A DNA stretch of 64,000 bases, taken from assembly GCF_900101685.1 (NCBI RefSeq), contig NZ_FMZZ01000014.1:62001-126000 (forward strand), written 5' to 3'. Shown here in pieces: positions 1 to 13,100 of the stretch. Source of the DNA: Actinokineospora iranica. Its GTDB lineage: Bacteria; Actinomycetota; Actinomycetes; Mycobacteriales; Pseudonocardiaceae. The notes under the pieces were generated by a model that did no database searches, was not told the origin of the DNA, and worked only from the letters and a program-made list of their open reading frames with translations. Position numbers and translations under genes: made by a program. Numbering within the stretch: the first letter of the stretch is position 1; each line of letters opens with the position of its first letter.

Positions 1-22
1 GGTCGCGCCGGACAACTCGCCG

Positions 23-943
23 GTGATCGCTGGGACGAAGCCACGTTTGGCCTTCACCGTCGTCGGTCTCCTGTTCGGCGGGTACCACATCACCCCTGGT
101 AGGACCGAATCCGGGCAGCCGATGCTGGAGACCGACCAGGCGGCGGTCTACCTGGAGGCGGTGTGCGCCCTGATCTTCGCCGGATGGGGTGTGGTCAACC
201 TGCTGCGGACCTGGATGGCGAGCCGGAGGGCCGAACGGGCGCCTCTGTCGACCACGGTCGAGGACCGCCTCCGCCGGGGCCGTCCGGTGCTGCTGTTGCT
301 GCGTTGGGGAATCGGCGCGACCGCGCTGCTCACGCTCGGGGCCGCCGTGCCTGCCTTCCCTGGACGCGACCTGCCCGCCGGGCTGCTGGTGGTGCCCGCG
401 GTCTTGGCGGTGGTCTGCGCGATCTACTTCGGCAACCGCCGCGACCAACCCACAAGCTGGCCGTACGCTGCTGCGATGGCCGGGGCCGTGCTCGCCTTGC
501 AGGTGGGCCCCATGATCGCGCTGCTGATTCCATTTCGGCCCTGGGTCCTCGCGCTGATGGTCGCGGTGATGGGAGTGGTCATCGGATCGCTGCACGCGCT
601 GGGCGAATACGGGCGGGACAAGGTGCTCGTGCCCTACGGCCCTGACCTGATCGATTCGCCGATCGAGTTGCCTTTTCGGGCCAGAAAGGACCGCGGGCAC
701 CTTCTGCTCGTCGCCGCGGGCGAGATCAACACACACCGAAGCTCACCGTTCACGCTCAAACGCCGCACACTGCCCCGACCGATGACCGAGATCGCTTCCG
801 TGCGTGTGGTCACCGAGAACGAAGGGGAGAGCGTGCGCATCGCGTTTGTCGACGGGGAACAGTGGGTCTTTCCCACGGACGCCGCCCAGCGGATCGCTGA
901 ATTGATCGTTTTCCGACGTGCCCGGTTGGCGGGTTCGGCCTGA
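23..943 (+). CDS. Integral membrane protein with C-terminal PH-like tail, function unknown
   Basis: Not recognised as a named family. About six hydrophobic segments lie within residues 1-200, among them stretches starting at LAFTVVGLLFGG, AVCALIFAGWGVVNLL, VLLLLRWGIGATALL, LLVVPAVLAVVCAIYF and PWVLALMVAVMGVVIG. A soluble tail of about 100 residues follows. It is beta-strand-rich (KRRTLPRPMTEIASVRVV and SVRIAFVDGEQWVFP) and looks like a bacterial PH-type domain. The chosen start is a GTG, but the frame is open to the left window edge without a stop, so the true start may lie outside and the protein may be longer. It reads towards the PKS operon, with 237 bp between. Nothing suggests a role in the biosynthetic pathway; it is probably the left flank. 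Confidence 0.6.
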   Translation: MIAGTKPRLAFTVVGLLFGGYHITPGRTESGQPMLETDQAAVYLEAVCALIFAGWGVVNLLRTWMASRRAERAPLSTTVEDRLRRGRPVLLLLRWGIGATALLTLGAAVPAFPGRDLPAGLLVVPAVLAVVCAIYFGNRRDQPTSWPYAAAMAGAVLALQVGPMIALLIPFRPWVLALMVAVMGVVIGSLHALGEYGRDKVLVPYGPDLIDSPIELPFRARKDRGHLLLVAAGEINTHRSSPFTLKRRTLPRPMTEIASVRVVTENEGESVRIAFVDGEQWVFPTDAAQRIAELIVFRRARLAGSA

Positions 944-1043
944 ACCAAGCGACGAGCGTCGCGGACCCCACCTCGGGCACCTTTTGGAAGACCACGCGGT
1001 CGACGGCGCGATGGGCGTGATCGTGGTCAGGTGCGACCGGGGA

Positions 1044-1063
1044 CCTGCTCAAAGCTGAGCAGG
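1044..1063. promoter_or_regulatory. Palindromic operator candidate upstream of the PKS operon
   Basis: Perfect 8-bp arms CCTGCTCA and TGAGCAGG separated by AAGC, 117 bp before the start of the first megasynthase gene. The core TGCTCA-N4-TGAGCA recurs exactly at 51594-51609, between the ABC and MFS transporter units, and in degraded form at 40460-40475. The N4-spaced dyad is the geometry used by FNR-type regulators, and a CRP/FNR protein is encoded at 56243. Binding by that protein is inference. Confidence 0.5.
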
Positions 1064-1180
1064 CAGGGCGGGAGGCGGTCAGTAGCGTCGAGGTGCGGCA
1101 GGTGGCTTGGGAAAAGCTTGTGTGGTCAAAGCACCCGGGTGTGCCGCGTGGGCGACGGACCTTCTCTTGGGGAGTGTGCA

Positions 1181-4100
1181 ATGGCGCCAGGCGACGGCAC
1201 TGCGGGCGGTCGGGCTGTGGGTAGCCGGGCGGTGGCTCGGGACGGTGGGGTTCGGGAGCGGGTTCGGGCGGCTGTGGTGCGGGTGCTGGCCGAGCTGCTT
1301 CCGGCTGGTGTCGCGCCTGACCTGGGGGCCTCGTTGCGGGCCTATGGGTTGGACTCGATGGCGGCGGCGCGGTTGTGGCTGGCGTTGCAGACCGAGTTCT
1401 CCGTTGACATTCCCATTGACTGGGTGGGGCGGAGCGCGGACTTCGCCGAACTGGTGGAGCGGGTGGCGGGCCATCTGGGGTCCGGGGCTGTTGGCGGGGT
1501 TTCGCGGGCCACCGGGGTTGTTGTTCGGGCCGATGATGCCAGTGCTGGTGAGCCGTTCGGGTTGACGCCTATTCAGCAGGCTTATGTGTTGGGGAAGCAG
1601 GCCGAGTTGACCCCGGACGCGGTGGGGTGTCATCTCTACCGGGAGTTCGAGGTCGACGACCTGGACGTCGACCGGCTGCGGGACGCCTGGGCGCGGTTGG
1701 TGGCGCACCATGACATGTTGCGGGTGGTGCTCACCGCGGATGGGCGGCAGCGGGTCGCGGAAGGCAGTCCTGAGTGGACATTGGAAGTGCACGATCTGGC
1801 TTCTACTGGGGCGGTCGAGCAGGAGCGGCATGTCGCGGAGGTGCGGAAGCGGCTGTCGCACAAGGCTTACCCGGTAGGAGCGTGGCCGCTGTTCGATGTC
1901 GAGGTGACCGTTCGAGGGGATGGGGGCGGGCGGGTCCACCTCAGCCTGGACGCGGTGATCACCGATGGGCACGGGCTGGCGTTGCTGCTCACGCAGTGGG
2001 CGGCGCTGTATCGGGACCCGGATTATGTGCTGCCCACGTCCTCGGTCAGCGTGCGGGACTGCTTGGGGGCGTTGACGGCCCAGGAGGAGACGCCGGGGTA
2101 CGCGGCCGATCTGGACTACTGGGTCGAGCTGCTGCGTGACCTGCCGGACGGCCCGGCGCTCGGTGACGCGCCGGGGCGAGACGACGTGGCGCGGCGGCCG
2201 ATTCGGGACTCGCTCAGCGCTCGGGAGTGGGCGGCCATTCGGGAACTGGCGGGAGCATGGGATGTCTCGCCCACGTCGCTGGTGTTGACGCTGTTCGCGG
2301 AAGTGTTGGCGCGGCATGGTGGGCAGGCGCCGTTTTCGCTGGTGGTGACTACCAACAACCGGGTTCGGCTGCCGGGTGAGGTGGCAAACCTGGTGGGGCC
2401 GTTCACGGCCAGCGCGTTGTTCCTCGCCGACGCCACCGCCGGGGTGCGGTTGGACGAGGCGGCGGCGCGGACGCACAAGCAGCTGTGGCAGGCGGTGCAG
2501 CACTCCTCGGTCTGCGGGGTGGCGGTGCAGCGCGAGTTGCGGGCACGGCGGGCCGTGCGGCGGCAGGTGTCGTTGCCGGTGGTGTTCACCAGCATGGTCG
2601 ACGCCATCCCGGACGGGGCGGACGGCGGGTTCGCCGCACAGGTCGACTACGCGGTCAGCCAGACCTCGGGAGTGGCGCTCGACCACCAGATGTGGCAGCA
2701 GAACGGGGAACTGCACCTGCAATGGGATGTCGCCGACGCGATGGTGGGTCCCGGGGTGGCCGACGCGGCGTTCGCGGACCTGGTGAACGACCTGCGCGAG
2801 TTGGCGACCACGCCGCGGTTCGAGGTCCGGCGGCTCAACGAGTTGCAGCAGGCCTACTTCGTCGCCCGCGCGGGCGAGGCCACGGCGTGGGACGGGTGCC
2901 AGGTGCATACCAGCTTCCACCTCGACGGCGACCTCGACATCGCCCGGCTGGAAGCCGCGGCGCTGCGCGTGATCGGCGCCTACGACGTGCTGCGCGGCGC
3001 GGTGTCCGGGGACGGGCGCATCCGGGTCCGGCGGGACACGGCTTCGCGGTGGCGGGTGCCGGTGACCGAGGTGTCCGATGTGGACCAGCACGGCGCGATT
3101 GACGCCGCCACCCGAGACGCGATGGTGGGGGCGGCGTTCCCGCTGGCCCGGTGGCACCATTTCGACCTGCGGGTCACCCGGTCGCGGGCGGGGGCAACGG
3201 TGCACTTCGCGGTCGACCTGCTGCTGGCCGACGCGGTGAGCATCCACCTCATCGCCCGCGAGCTGCTACGAGTCTACCTCGATCCCTCGGCCGAGCCGAG
3301 GCCGCAGGCGCCGTACGCGGAGCAGCGGGCGGCGCGTGAGCACGCGCGGCTCGCGTCGGACTTCCTGGACTGGCAGCGGCATTGGCGGGAGCGGTTGGCC
3401 GACTTGCCGCCGGGGCCGGAGATCACGACCCAGCCGCGCGCATCGGCCGGGCGGCGGCGCACTCGGCTCACCGGCGAGATCCGGGATTGGGCCGGATTCG
3501 CGCAGCGGTGCGAACGGCACGGCGTCACCGCCGACGCGGTGCTGCTCGCCGTGCTGGGCAAAGCGCTGTCGGTTCGGTTCACCGACGAGTTCAGCGTGTC
3601 GGTGGTGCGGTTCCCCGAGGCGCAGCAGCGGTTCCGGCCCGCGGAGCTGACCAGCCTGAGCTGGGTCCGCCGGGGGCCCGCCGACCGCTCCGTGGTCGCT
3701 GCGGCGCAGGCGTATCAGGCCGAGCTGGACGCCGACGCCCGCGCGGACGCGGTCAGTGGGCTGGCGGAGCTGCGCAAGATCGTCAACCGGGAGCGGCGCA
3801 CCGGCACGTACGCGTTCCCGGTCGTGTACACGAGCATGTTCCGGCACGAACCGCTTCCCACGGGCGCTCGGGCGGGCGAGTGGATGACTTACACGCCGGA
3901 CGTGTCGCTGGACTGCATCGGCGAACTGGACGCCGACGGGTTCCGCTTCTGTTGGGACGTGGTGGAAGCCGACTTTCCCGATGGCGCGGTGGCGGCGATG
4001 TTCGCCGAGTTCACCCGCCTGGTGCGGGCGTTGGAGGACGACGACGCGGCCTGGACCGGGGGCGGCGACGAGCGGCACAAGATCCTCGTGGAGTGGAACG

Positions 4101-7100
4101 CCACGGCCCGCGACTTTCCCTGCGCCGGGCCGATCCACTTGGCGTTCGAGCGGCACGCCACGCTGACCCCGGAAGCGGTCGCCCTGCGATGGCCAGGCGG
4201 CACGATGACCTACGGCGAGCTGAACCGGCAGGCGAACGCGATCGCCTGGCGGCTCAAGCGGCGTGGGGTCGGACCGGAGACCGTGGTGGGTATCGGAATG
4301 CGCCGCGGACCGGAGATGATCGCCGCCGTCCTGGGCATCCTCAAGGCGGACGGGCTGTATCTTCCCGTCGAGCCCGGCCTGCCCGCCGAGCGCGCGGCGG
4401 TGATGCTGGCCGAGGCGCGCTGCTCGATCGTCCTGACGACGACCGACACCGCGCGCTGGCCGGTCGCCGCGTCGATCGAGGTGATCGAGGTCGACGCGGA
4501 CACCGCGGAGGACGCGGGATCGGCTGACACGAACCCGGTTCCCACCGCGAGCGTGGACAACCGCGCGTACATCATCTTCACCTCGGGCAGCACCGGGAAG
4601 CCCAAGGGCGTCGCGGTCACCCACCGGCCTGTGCACAACCTGCTGAACTGGTGCTACCGGACGTTCCACTTCGGACCGTCTGACGTCGGCCTGTGTGTGA
4701 CCTCGCTCGGCTTCGACCTGTCGGTGTTCGACATCTTCGGCATGTTGGGCTGCGGCGCCTGCCTCTACATCGCCGACGCCGCGCAGCAGCGCGACCCCGA
4801 ACTGCTGCTGGACCTGCTGCTCACCGAGCCGATCACATTCTGGAACTCCGCGCCGACCACGCTCAACCAGCTCGCGCCGCTGCTCGCGGCCAAGCAGGGG
4901 CACCCGGGCACGCGTGATCTGCGGCTGGTGTTCCTTTCCGGTGACTACACGCCGCTTTCCCTGCCGGACGAGCTGCGCCCGGTGTTCCCGAACGCCGAGA
5001 TGATCAGCCTGGGCGGCGCGACCGAGGCCACGGTGTGGTCGAACTGGTTCCGTATCGGTGAAATCGAGCCGGCCTGGCGCAGCATTCCGTACGGCAAGCC
5101 GATCGACAACGCCCGCTACCACGTGCTGGACGAGAACCTGGAGCCGGTGCCGGTCGGTGTCGAGGGCGATCTCTACATCGGCGGGGTGGTCCTGTCGCTG
5201 GGGTACGTGAACCGGCCTGACCTCACCGCGGAGCGGTTCATCGACGACCCGTTCCACCCGGGCGAGAAGCTGTACATGACCGGGGACCGGGCGAGCTACT
5301 TCCCGGACGGGAACCTGTGCTTCCTCGGCCGGGCCGACAACCAGGTCAAGATTCGCGGCTTCCGCGTGGAACTGGGCGAGATCGAGCACCGGCTGCGCCA
5401 GCACGAGTCGGTGACCGAGGTCGTCGTCCTGGCCCGCGACGACGGTTCAGGGGACCGCAAGCTGGTGGCGTATGTCATCCCGGCCGGGGACACGCCGCCG
5501 TCGGTGCGGGAGCTGCGCGTGTACGCCGGGCAGACGCTGCCCGAGTACATGGTGCCCAACTTCGTCGGCTTCGTGGACACCTTCCCCGCGACGGCGAACG
5601 GAAAGCTGGACCGGGACGCGCTGCCGTGGCCGGTGACCGACAGGCCCAAGCCAGAAAAGCAGCGGACCGGGCCGTCGCACGAGCAGTTGATCAGCGAGAT
5701 CGCGGCGATCTTCGCCGAACGGCTCGGACTGCCCACAGTGGACCCGACCACCGACCTGTGGGACCAGGGGGCGACCTCGTTCACCATGGTCCAGGTCTCC
5801 AACGCCCTGCACGACCGCTACGGCACCCGCGTCCCGGTCTCGGCCCTGCTCAACGATCCCACGGTCGCCTCCATCGCTCGCCAGCTCGGCCCGGTGGAGG
5901 CCGTCGCGGCCGAGCCGGAGCCCGAACCGGTCGACCTGTTCTCGCCGGAGCAGCAAAAGGCGTTCAAGAGCGCCAAGCGCAACCGTCGGCCCGTGGCTCC
6001 TGGCGAGCGCGTGGTCCGGCTCGATGACCTCGCGCCGCCGCGCGAGCACTTCGCGTGGCGGGCGAGCCGCCGCGAGTTCGACGCCGGACCGCTGCCGTAC
6101 GCGGCGTTCAGCCGGTTCTTGGGCCTGCTCAGGGAAACCTCGATCGACGGCCGCACCCGCCTGCTTTACCCGTCGGCGGGCGACACGTACTCCGTGCAGG
6201 TTTATCTGCACATCCGGCCGAATGCCGTCGAAGGAGTCGGGGAAGGCGTCTACTACTACGACCCCGCCGGACACGAACTGCGGCTGATCACCGCGAAGCC
6301 GAAACTCGACCGGTCGCACCACTTCTTCTACAACCGGCCCGTCTACGACGCGTCCGGGTTCGGCGTCTACCTGATCGGCCAGACGCACGGGATCGAGCCG
6401 CTGTACCAGGAGGAAAGTCTGCGGTACCTGACCCTGGAGGCCGGGTATCTCGGGCAGGTCCTGCTCATGGGGCAGGCGGCGGCCGGGGTCGGGCTGTGCC
6501 CGATCGGCGCGGTGTCGCTGACCGAGGACTTCGCGCTGGACGACGGACACGTGTTCCTGCACGGCTTCCTCGGCGGCCCGGCCGAGCACGAGCCGAGCGG
6601 CAACGGGGTCCGGCCGCCGTTCGAGTCGCACTCGGCGAACCCGGGCGGCGAGCCGGACGAGAGCGCCGGGCGCGGCGACCGGCGCGACAGCGGGGATGTC
6701 GCCGTCATCGGCATGGCGGGCAGGTTCCCGGGCGCAGACGGCTTGGCCGAGTTCTGGCAGAACCTGCGCTCCGGCAGGCGTTCCACCGGCCCGGTGCCCG
6801 CCGGTCGCCGCGCAGCGCTCAGTCCCGGTGGCGAGACCGGCCTCACCGGCGGGTTCCTCGACGCGATCGACTCCTTCGACGCGCTGCTGTTCCACACCTC
6901 CCCGGACGAGGCGAGAACGCTTGACCCGCAGGCGCGCCTGCTGCTGCAAACCGTGTGGGAAGCGCTGGAGAACGCCGGGCACACCGCGGACTCGCTGAGC
7001 CGCCAGTCCGGCCGGGTCGGCGTGTTCATCGGCTCCATGTGGCAGGACTACCGGCAGGTCGGCGCGGAGGCGTGGCAGCGTGGGGCGGCGGCGACGGTCT

Positions 7101-10100
7101 CGGCGACCGCGTCGGACATCGCGAACCGCATCTCGTACTTCTTCGACTTCCGCGGCCCGAGCATCGCGGTCGACACCTCGTGCTCGTCGTCGTTGGCGGC
7201 GCTGCACCTGGCCGTGGAAAGCCTGCGGCGCGGCGAGTGCGACGCGGCCGTGGTCGGCGCGGCGAACCTGTTGGCGCACCCGTACCACCTGCGACTGCTC
7301 GACGACCTGGGGCTGGTCACCACGTCCGGCGGCCAGTCCGCCTTCGACAACACGGCCTCCGGGTGGGCGCCCGGCGAGGGCTGCGGGGTCATCGTGCTGC
7401 GGCCCGCCGCCGCCGCGGTCGCCGAGCACGACGTGGTGCGCGGGATCATCGAGGGCACCTGGATCGGGCACTCCGGCCGGTCGAGCCGGTTCGGCGCGCC
7501 GAACGCGGACGCGCTGGCCGAGTCGATGGCGCGGGCGCTGGCCGAGGCAGGCCGCGAGCCGTCCGAAGTGGACTATGTGGAGTGCGCCGCCGCGGGCGCG
7601 AGCGTCGCCGACGCGGCCGAGCTGGAAGCGCTGGGCGCGGTGTTCGCCGACGCGCCGCGACCGGTTCCGGTCGGCACGGTGAAGCCCAACATCGGGCACC
7701 TGGAGGCCGCGTCCGGGCTGTCGCAGCTCATCAAGGTGTTGCTGCAACTGGAACACGGGCAGATCGCGCCGACCCTGGCCGCCGACGAGCGCAGCGCCCT
7801 CATCGCCTGGCACGACTTGCCGGTCACCCTGGTCGACGCGCCGCAGCCGCTGCGCGCGTCCGCCGCCGACGGCAGGGTCCGCGCGATGGTCAACGCCGTC
7901 GGCGCCACCGGCACCTATGGGCACGTCCTCGTGCGCGGCCCGGAGCCGCGCGTGCCACAGCCGGGACCCGCGGGCCGGAAGTACCCGGTGCTGCTGTCCG
8001 CGGCGACCGCGCCCGCGCTGAAAGCGGCCGCCCGCAACCTCTACGAGCACCTGGCCGACCGGCACGCCTCTGGTGCGGCCCCCGCGGTCGCCGAGATCGC
8101 GTACACCTTGCAGACCGGCCGCGCGCACCTGCCGCACCGGCTCGCGCTCACGGCGGCGGACATCCCTGAGCTGCTGGCGTGCCTGCGCGGATACCTCGCC
8201 GGGCGACCGGTTGAGGGGATGTTCACCGCCGAGGTCGACGCCGCGCTGGCCGCCGCCCGGGTGGAGCCCGCCGACAAGTACGACGCGGTGGCGAGCTGGA
8301 TCGAGGGTTACCACGTGGAGTGGCACCGCTACTGGCTGCCGCCTTCGTCGCGGGTTTCCCTGCCCACGTACCCGTTCGCGGCCGAGCGGCACTGGCTGGA
8401 CGCTGGCTTGCCTGAGCCTGAGCCGCCCCAGGTAGAACCGCCCGTCATCGAGCCCGTGCTGCCCGAGGATGAGCTGCCCGCGGTGGCGCCGCTTCCCCGC
8501 GAGGTCAGCGAAGACACCGTGGCGTTCGTCAAGCGCGCTTATTCCGAGGCGTCCGGCATTCCCGTCGCCCGGCTGCACCCCCGGGTGCCGTTGGAGCACT
8601 ACGGCCTGAACTCGCAGCTCATCGCCAAGGTGAACGCGTTGCTCCAGGCCGAGTTCTCGGACGTGCCGCGCACCCTGTTCTTCGAGCACGCCGACCTCGC
8701 CGGGGTCGCGGGCGCGCTGGAGTCGCTGATCGAGGACGGCCCGGAAGAGGACGACGACCACAAGGGCGGCTCCGAGGGCGACTGGCCGTGGCAGGACGCC
8801 CCCGGCGACATCGCGGTGATCGGGATCGCGGGCCGCTACCCGCAGGCCGACGACCTGGACACGTTCTGGCGCAATCTGCTCGACGGCCGCGACTGCGTGA
8901 CCCCGCTGCCCGCCGACCGCGCCCGGCCCGGATGGCCGACCGACCTGATGTGGGGTGGGTTCCTGTCCGATGTGGACACATTCGACCCGCTGCTGTTCTC
9001 CATCACCCCGCGTGACGCCGAGCTGATGGACCCGCAGGAGCGGCTGTTCCTCCAGATCGCCTGGGAAACCCTGGAAGACGCGGGCTACACCCGCGCCCGG
9101 CTCGCCGAGCGGCACGACTCGAAGGTCGGCGTCTTCGCAGGCGTGATGTACAACGAGTACCCGTTCTTCGGTGTCGAGCGCACCCAGGCCGGGACGCCTG
9201 CCGACGCGGGCTCGGCCGTCGCGGGCATCGCCAACCGGGTGTCGTACTTCCTCGACCTCACCGGCCCCAGCCTCGCCGTCGACACGATGTGCTCGTCGTC
9301 GCTGACCGCGCTGCACCTGGCGGTGGAAAGCCTGCGGCGCGGCGAATGCGCGGTCGCGCTGGCGGGCGGGGTGAACCTGTCGCTGCACCCCAACAAGTTC
9401 ATCCAGCAGGACCGGCTCAAGATGAGCTCGACCGACCACCGCTGCCGCGCGTTCGGCAAGGGCGGCGACGGGTTCGTGCCCGCGGAAGGCGTCGGCGCGG
9501 TGCTGCTCAAGCCGCTGGCCCATGCGGTCGCCGACGGCGACCGGGTGCACGCGGTGATCAAGGGCACCGCGATCAACCACGGCGGCAAGACCAACGGCTA
9601 CATGGTCCCCAACCCGGTCGCCCAGGGCGCGCTGGTGCTCGACGCGCTGCGCCGCGCTGGCGTCGACCCGGCCACCATCGGCTACCTGGAGGCGCACGGC
9701 ACCGGCACCGAACTCGGCGACCCGGTGGAGGTCAACGGGTTGACCCGGGCGTTCGCCGGGACCACGCTGGCGCCGGGGGCCTGCGCGATCGGGTCGGTGA
9801 AGTCCAACATCGGCCACCCCGAGGCCGCGGCGGGCATCGCGGCGCTCACCAAGGTGATCTTGCAGTTGCGCCACCGCACCCTGGTCCCGTCCCTGCACGC
9901 CGACGAGCCGAACCCCAACATCGACTGGGCTTCCTCGCCGTTCCGCGTGCAGACCCGGGCGGAGGCTTGGCAGGCGGCGCGTGGCGCGGACGGCACACCG
10001 TTGCCCAGGAGGGCGGGCGTGAGCTCGTTCGGCGCGGGCGGCGCGAACGCCCATGTCGTGGTCGAGGAGTTCGTCGCCGCGCCGAGACAGTCCACTGTGG

Positions 10101-13100
10101 GCGGTCCGCAGTTGATCGTGCTCTCGGCCAGGGACGCGGAGGCACTGCGGGCCGTGGCAGGACGGCTGGCCGGGTTCCTGCGTGACTCGGATGCCCCGGC
10201 CGCGCCGGTCGACTACGACGCGCTGCTGGGGCAGTTGCGGCGTATCGCCAACGGCGAAGTCCCGGCGGCATTGCCGGGCAACGGTTCCACCTCGCCGCAG
10301 GACATCGGCGCGTACCTGATCGCCACGTACGCGGGTGAGCGGACCGCGTCCGGCCTGCCCGCGCTGGCGGATATCGCGCACACGCTCCAGATCGGCCGGG
10401 AACCGCTGCGGGAGCGGCTGGCGGTGGTGGCCCGCGACCACGGCCACCTGCTCGCCGAACTCGACCGCCACCTGGCCGGGCAGCCGTCGGCCGTGGTGAC
10501 CGGCCGCACTCCCGGCGCCACCGCGCCTCCCGGCGCACTCGCGGCCGCGGGGACCACTCCGCCGGATGAGCACGAGCTGCGCGGGCTCGCCGACCATTGG
10601 GTCGGCGGCGGACGCGTCGACTGGGCGACCCTGCACGCGAGCCCGGCGCGGATCACCGGCCTGCCCTCGTACCCGTTCGACCGCAAGCGCTACTGGCTGC
10701 CCGAACCCACGAGCCTGACCGTGCCGCTGCACGTTCCGGTGTGGACACCAGCTGACTTCGGCGCACGCACGTTCACCGGCCAGGCTGTCGTCCTGCACAC
10801 CGCCGCGACCGCCGCGCTGGCTCGCCAAGTCGGCGACCTGCTCGGCGCGCGGCCCGTCGCGGAAGGGCAGCCGATTCCGGAAGCCGATGGCGTCCTCGAC
10901 CTGACCGACCTGGATGGGGCGGAGCGCCCGTGGGAGCCGCGCCTGGCCGCACTGCGGTCGCTGGTGAGCCGCGCCCGGGGTCGGGACTTGCGGATTCTCC
11001 AGGTAACTCGGGGGCTTCTCGGGCCTGCGGGACCCGCGCCGAGTCTGGCGGGCGGTGTGGTGGCCGGGTTCGTGCGGATGCTCGGCGCGGAGTACCCCCG
11101 GGTCGCGGCGGCGGTGCTGGACGTGGACGAGCTGACCGCCGGGACGATCGCCGCCGAGTTCTCCGCTGAGAGCAAGGGCGACGTCGCGGTGCGGGGCGCG
11201 GTTCGGTTGGTTCCACGCCTCGCGCCGCTGACTCCGGCGCAGGCATCGGTGTCCATCGACCCGGCGCGGACATACCTGGTCACCGGTGGCACGCGGGGCA
11301 TCGGAGCGTTGGTGGCCCGGCACCTGGTCTCGCGCGGGGCACGCAAGATCGCCCTGGCCGGACTGCGGCCCGTCGCTCCCGACATCGCGGACCTGGAGCA
11401 GGCGGGCGCCGAGGTGATTGTCCACACTGGACCGCTGACCGACCGGGCAGCGCTCGCGCGGTTCCTTGATCGCGCGCGTGCGCTGGGCCCGATCGGCGGT
11501 GTCGTGCATTGCGCCGGTCGCGGCCCGGCGGGCAGGCCGTCTTTCGTGCACAAGGAGAACGACGACCTCGCGGCGGTCTTGGCCCCCAAGGTCGACGGCC
11601 TGCGCACCTTGGCCGAATTGTGCGCAGGGGACTGGCCTGACTTCTTTGTGCTGTTCTCGTCGCTGTCGGCGGTGGTTCCCGGCTTGGCGTCTGGTGTGCT
11701 CGACTACTCGGCCGCCAACGCCTACCTTGACCTGTTCGCCGACCACCAGGTTCGCACCGGCCGCCCGTACTTCCGCTCGGTGAACTGGCCGACCTGGCGC
11801 GCCGCGGGCATGGGCGCCGCGCAACCGGACGGCTGCGCCTCGGTGGGCGTCGACTCTCTCACCGACGCGGAAGGCCTGGCACTGCTGGACGTGGCGTCGG
11901 CGTCGCCGCACTCCCGGCTGGTGCCAGCCCGTCCGCTGAACGCGGGTGTCGACATCGCGGCGCTCCCCGCCCACGCCGCGCGCACCACCCAGGCCGAGCC
12001 GGTTCCCGAGCGGGTTCCCGAACCGGTGACCGGGCCGCCAAGCTGGCTCTACGCTCTGTTCTCGGAGCTGTTGGGCATCCCCGTCGCCGAGCTTGACCCG
12101 TCGGCGCTGTTCGAGGAACTGGGCGTCGAGTCGGTCATGCTGGCCGAACTCATGCAGCGCATCGAGGCGCGCCTCGGCCGCAGGCTGGAGCCCGGCACAC
12201 TGCTGAGCCACCCCACCCTGAACGCCCTGTCCGCGGCCCTCGGCGCGGACAGGGCCCCGACCAGGCAGGCCCCGGTCACCCCCCAGCCGGGGCCTGCCAT
12301 CCCCACCGGGCGGGAGATCGCGGTCGTGGGCATGGCCTGCCGGTTCCCCGACGCCCCGGACACCAACGCCTTCTGGGCGAACCTCACGGCCAAACGCTGC
12401 TCGGTGTCCGAGGTTCCCGCTTCCCGCTGGGACAAGTCCGCGCTGTACCCGCACGCCTCGATCAGCAAGTGGGGCGGGTTTGTCGAGGGCATCGAGGACT
12501 TCGACGCCGACTACTTCGGCATGACCGAGGAAGAGGCGACCTGCCTCGACCCGGCGATCCGGCTGTTCCTGGAGACCACCGCGGCGGCCATGGCGGACGC
12601 GGGTTACCCGGAAAAGGAGCTGTGGGGTCGGGACGTGGGCGTGTTCGTCGGCGCCCGGATGTCGAACTACCGGGAGCGCACCGGAGCCCGTGGCGGCGCG
12701 GCGGGCATGGGCACCGACCAGAACTTCGTCGCGGCCAGGGTGGCGCACCAGTTCGACTTCCGCGGCCCGAACATGGTGGTGGACAGCGCCTGCTCGTCGT
12801 CGCTGGTCGGCATCCAGCTCGCGTGCCGCAGCCTGCTCGACGGCGAATCCGAAGTCGCCGTCGCGGGCGGGGTGGACGTGCTTCTCGACGAGCAGCCCTA
12901 TCTGGAGTTCAGCGCGGCCGGGGCGCTGTCCCCGGATGGCCGCTGTTTCACCTTCGACGAGCGTGCCAACGGTTTCGTCCCCGGTGAGGGCTGCGGCGTG
13001 GTGCTGCTCAAGACCCTCGATCGTGCTCTCGCCGACGGCGACCGGGTGCACGCGGTGATCCGCGCGGTCGCGGTCAACAACGACGGCCACACCATGGGTC

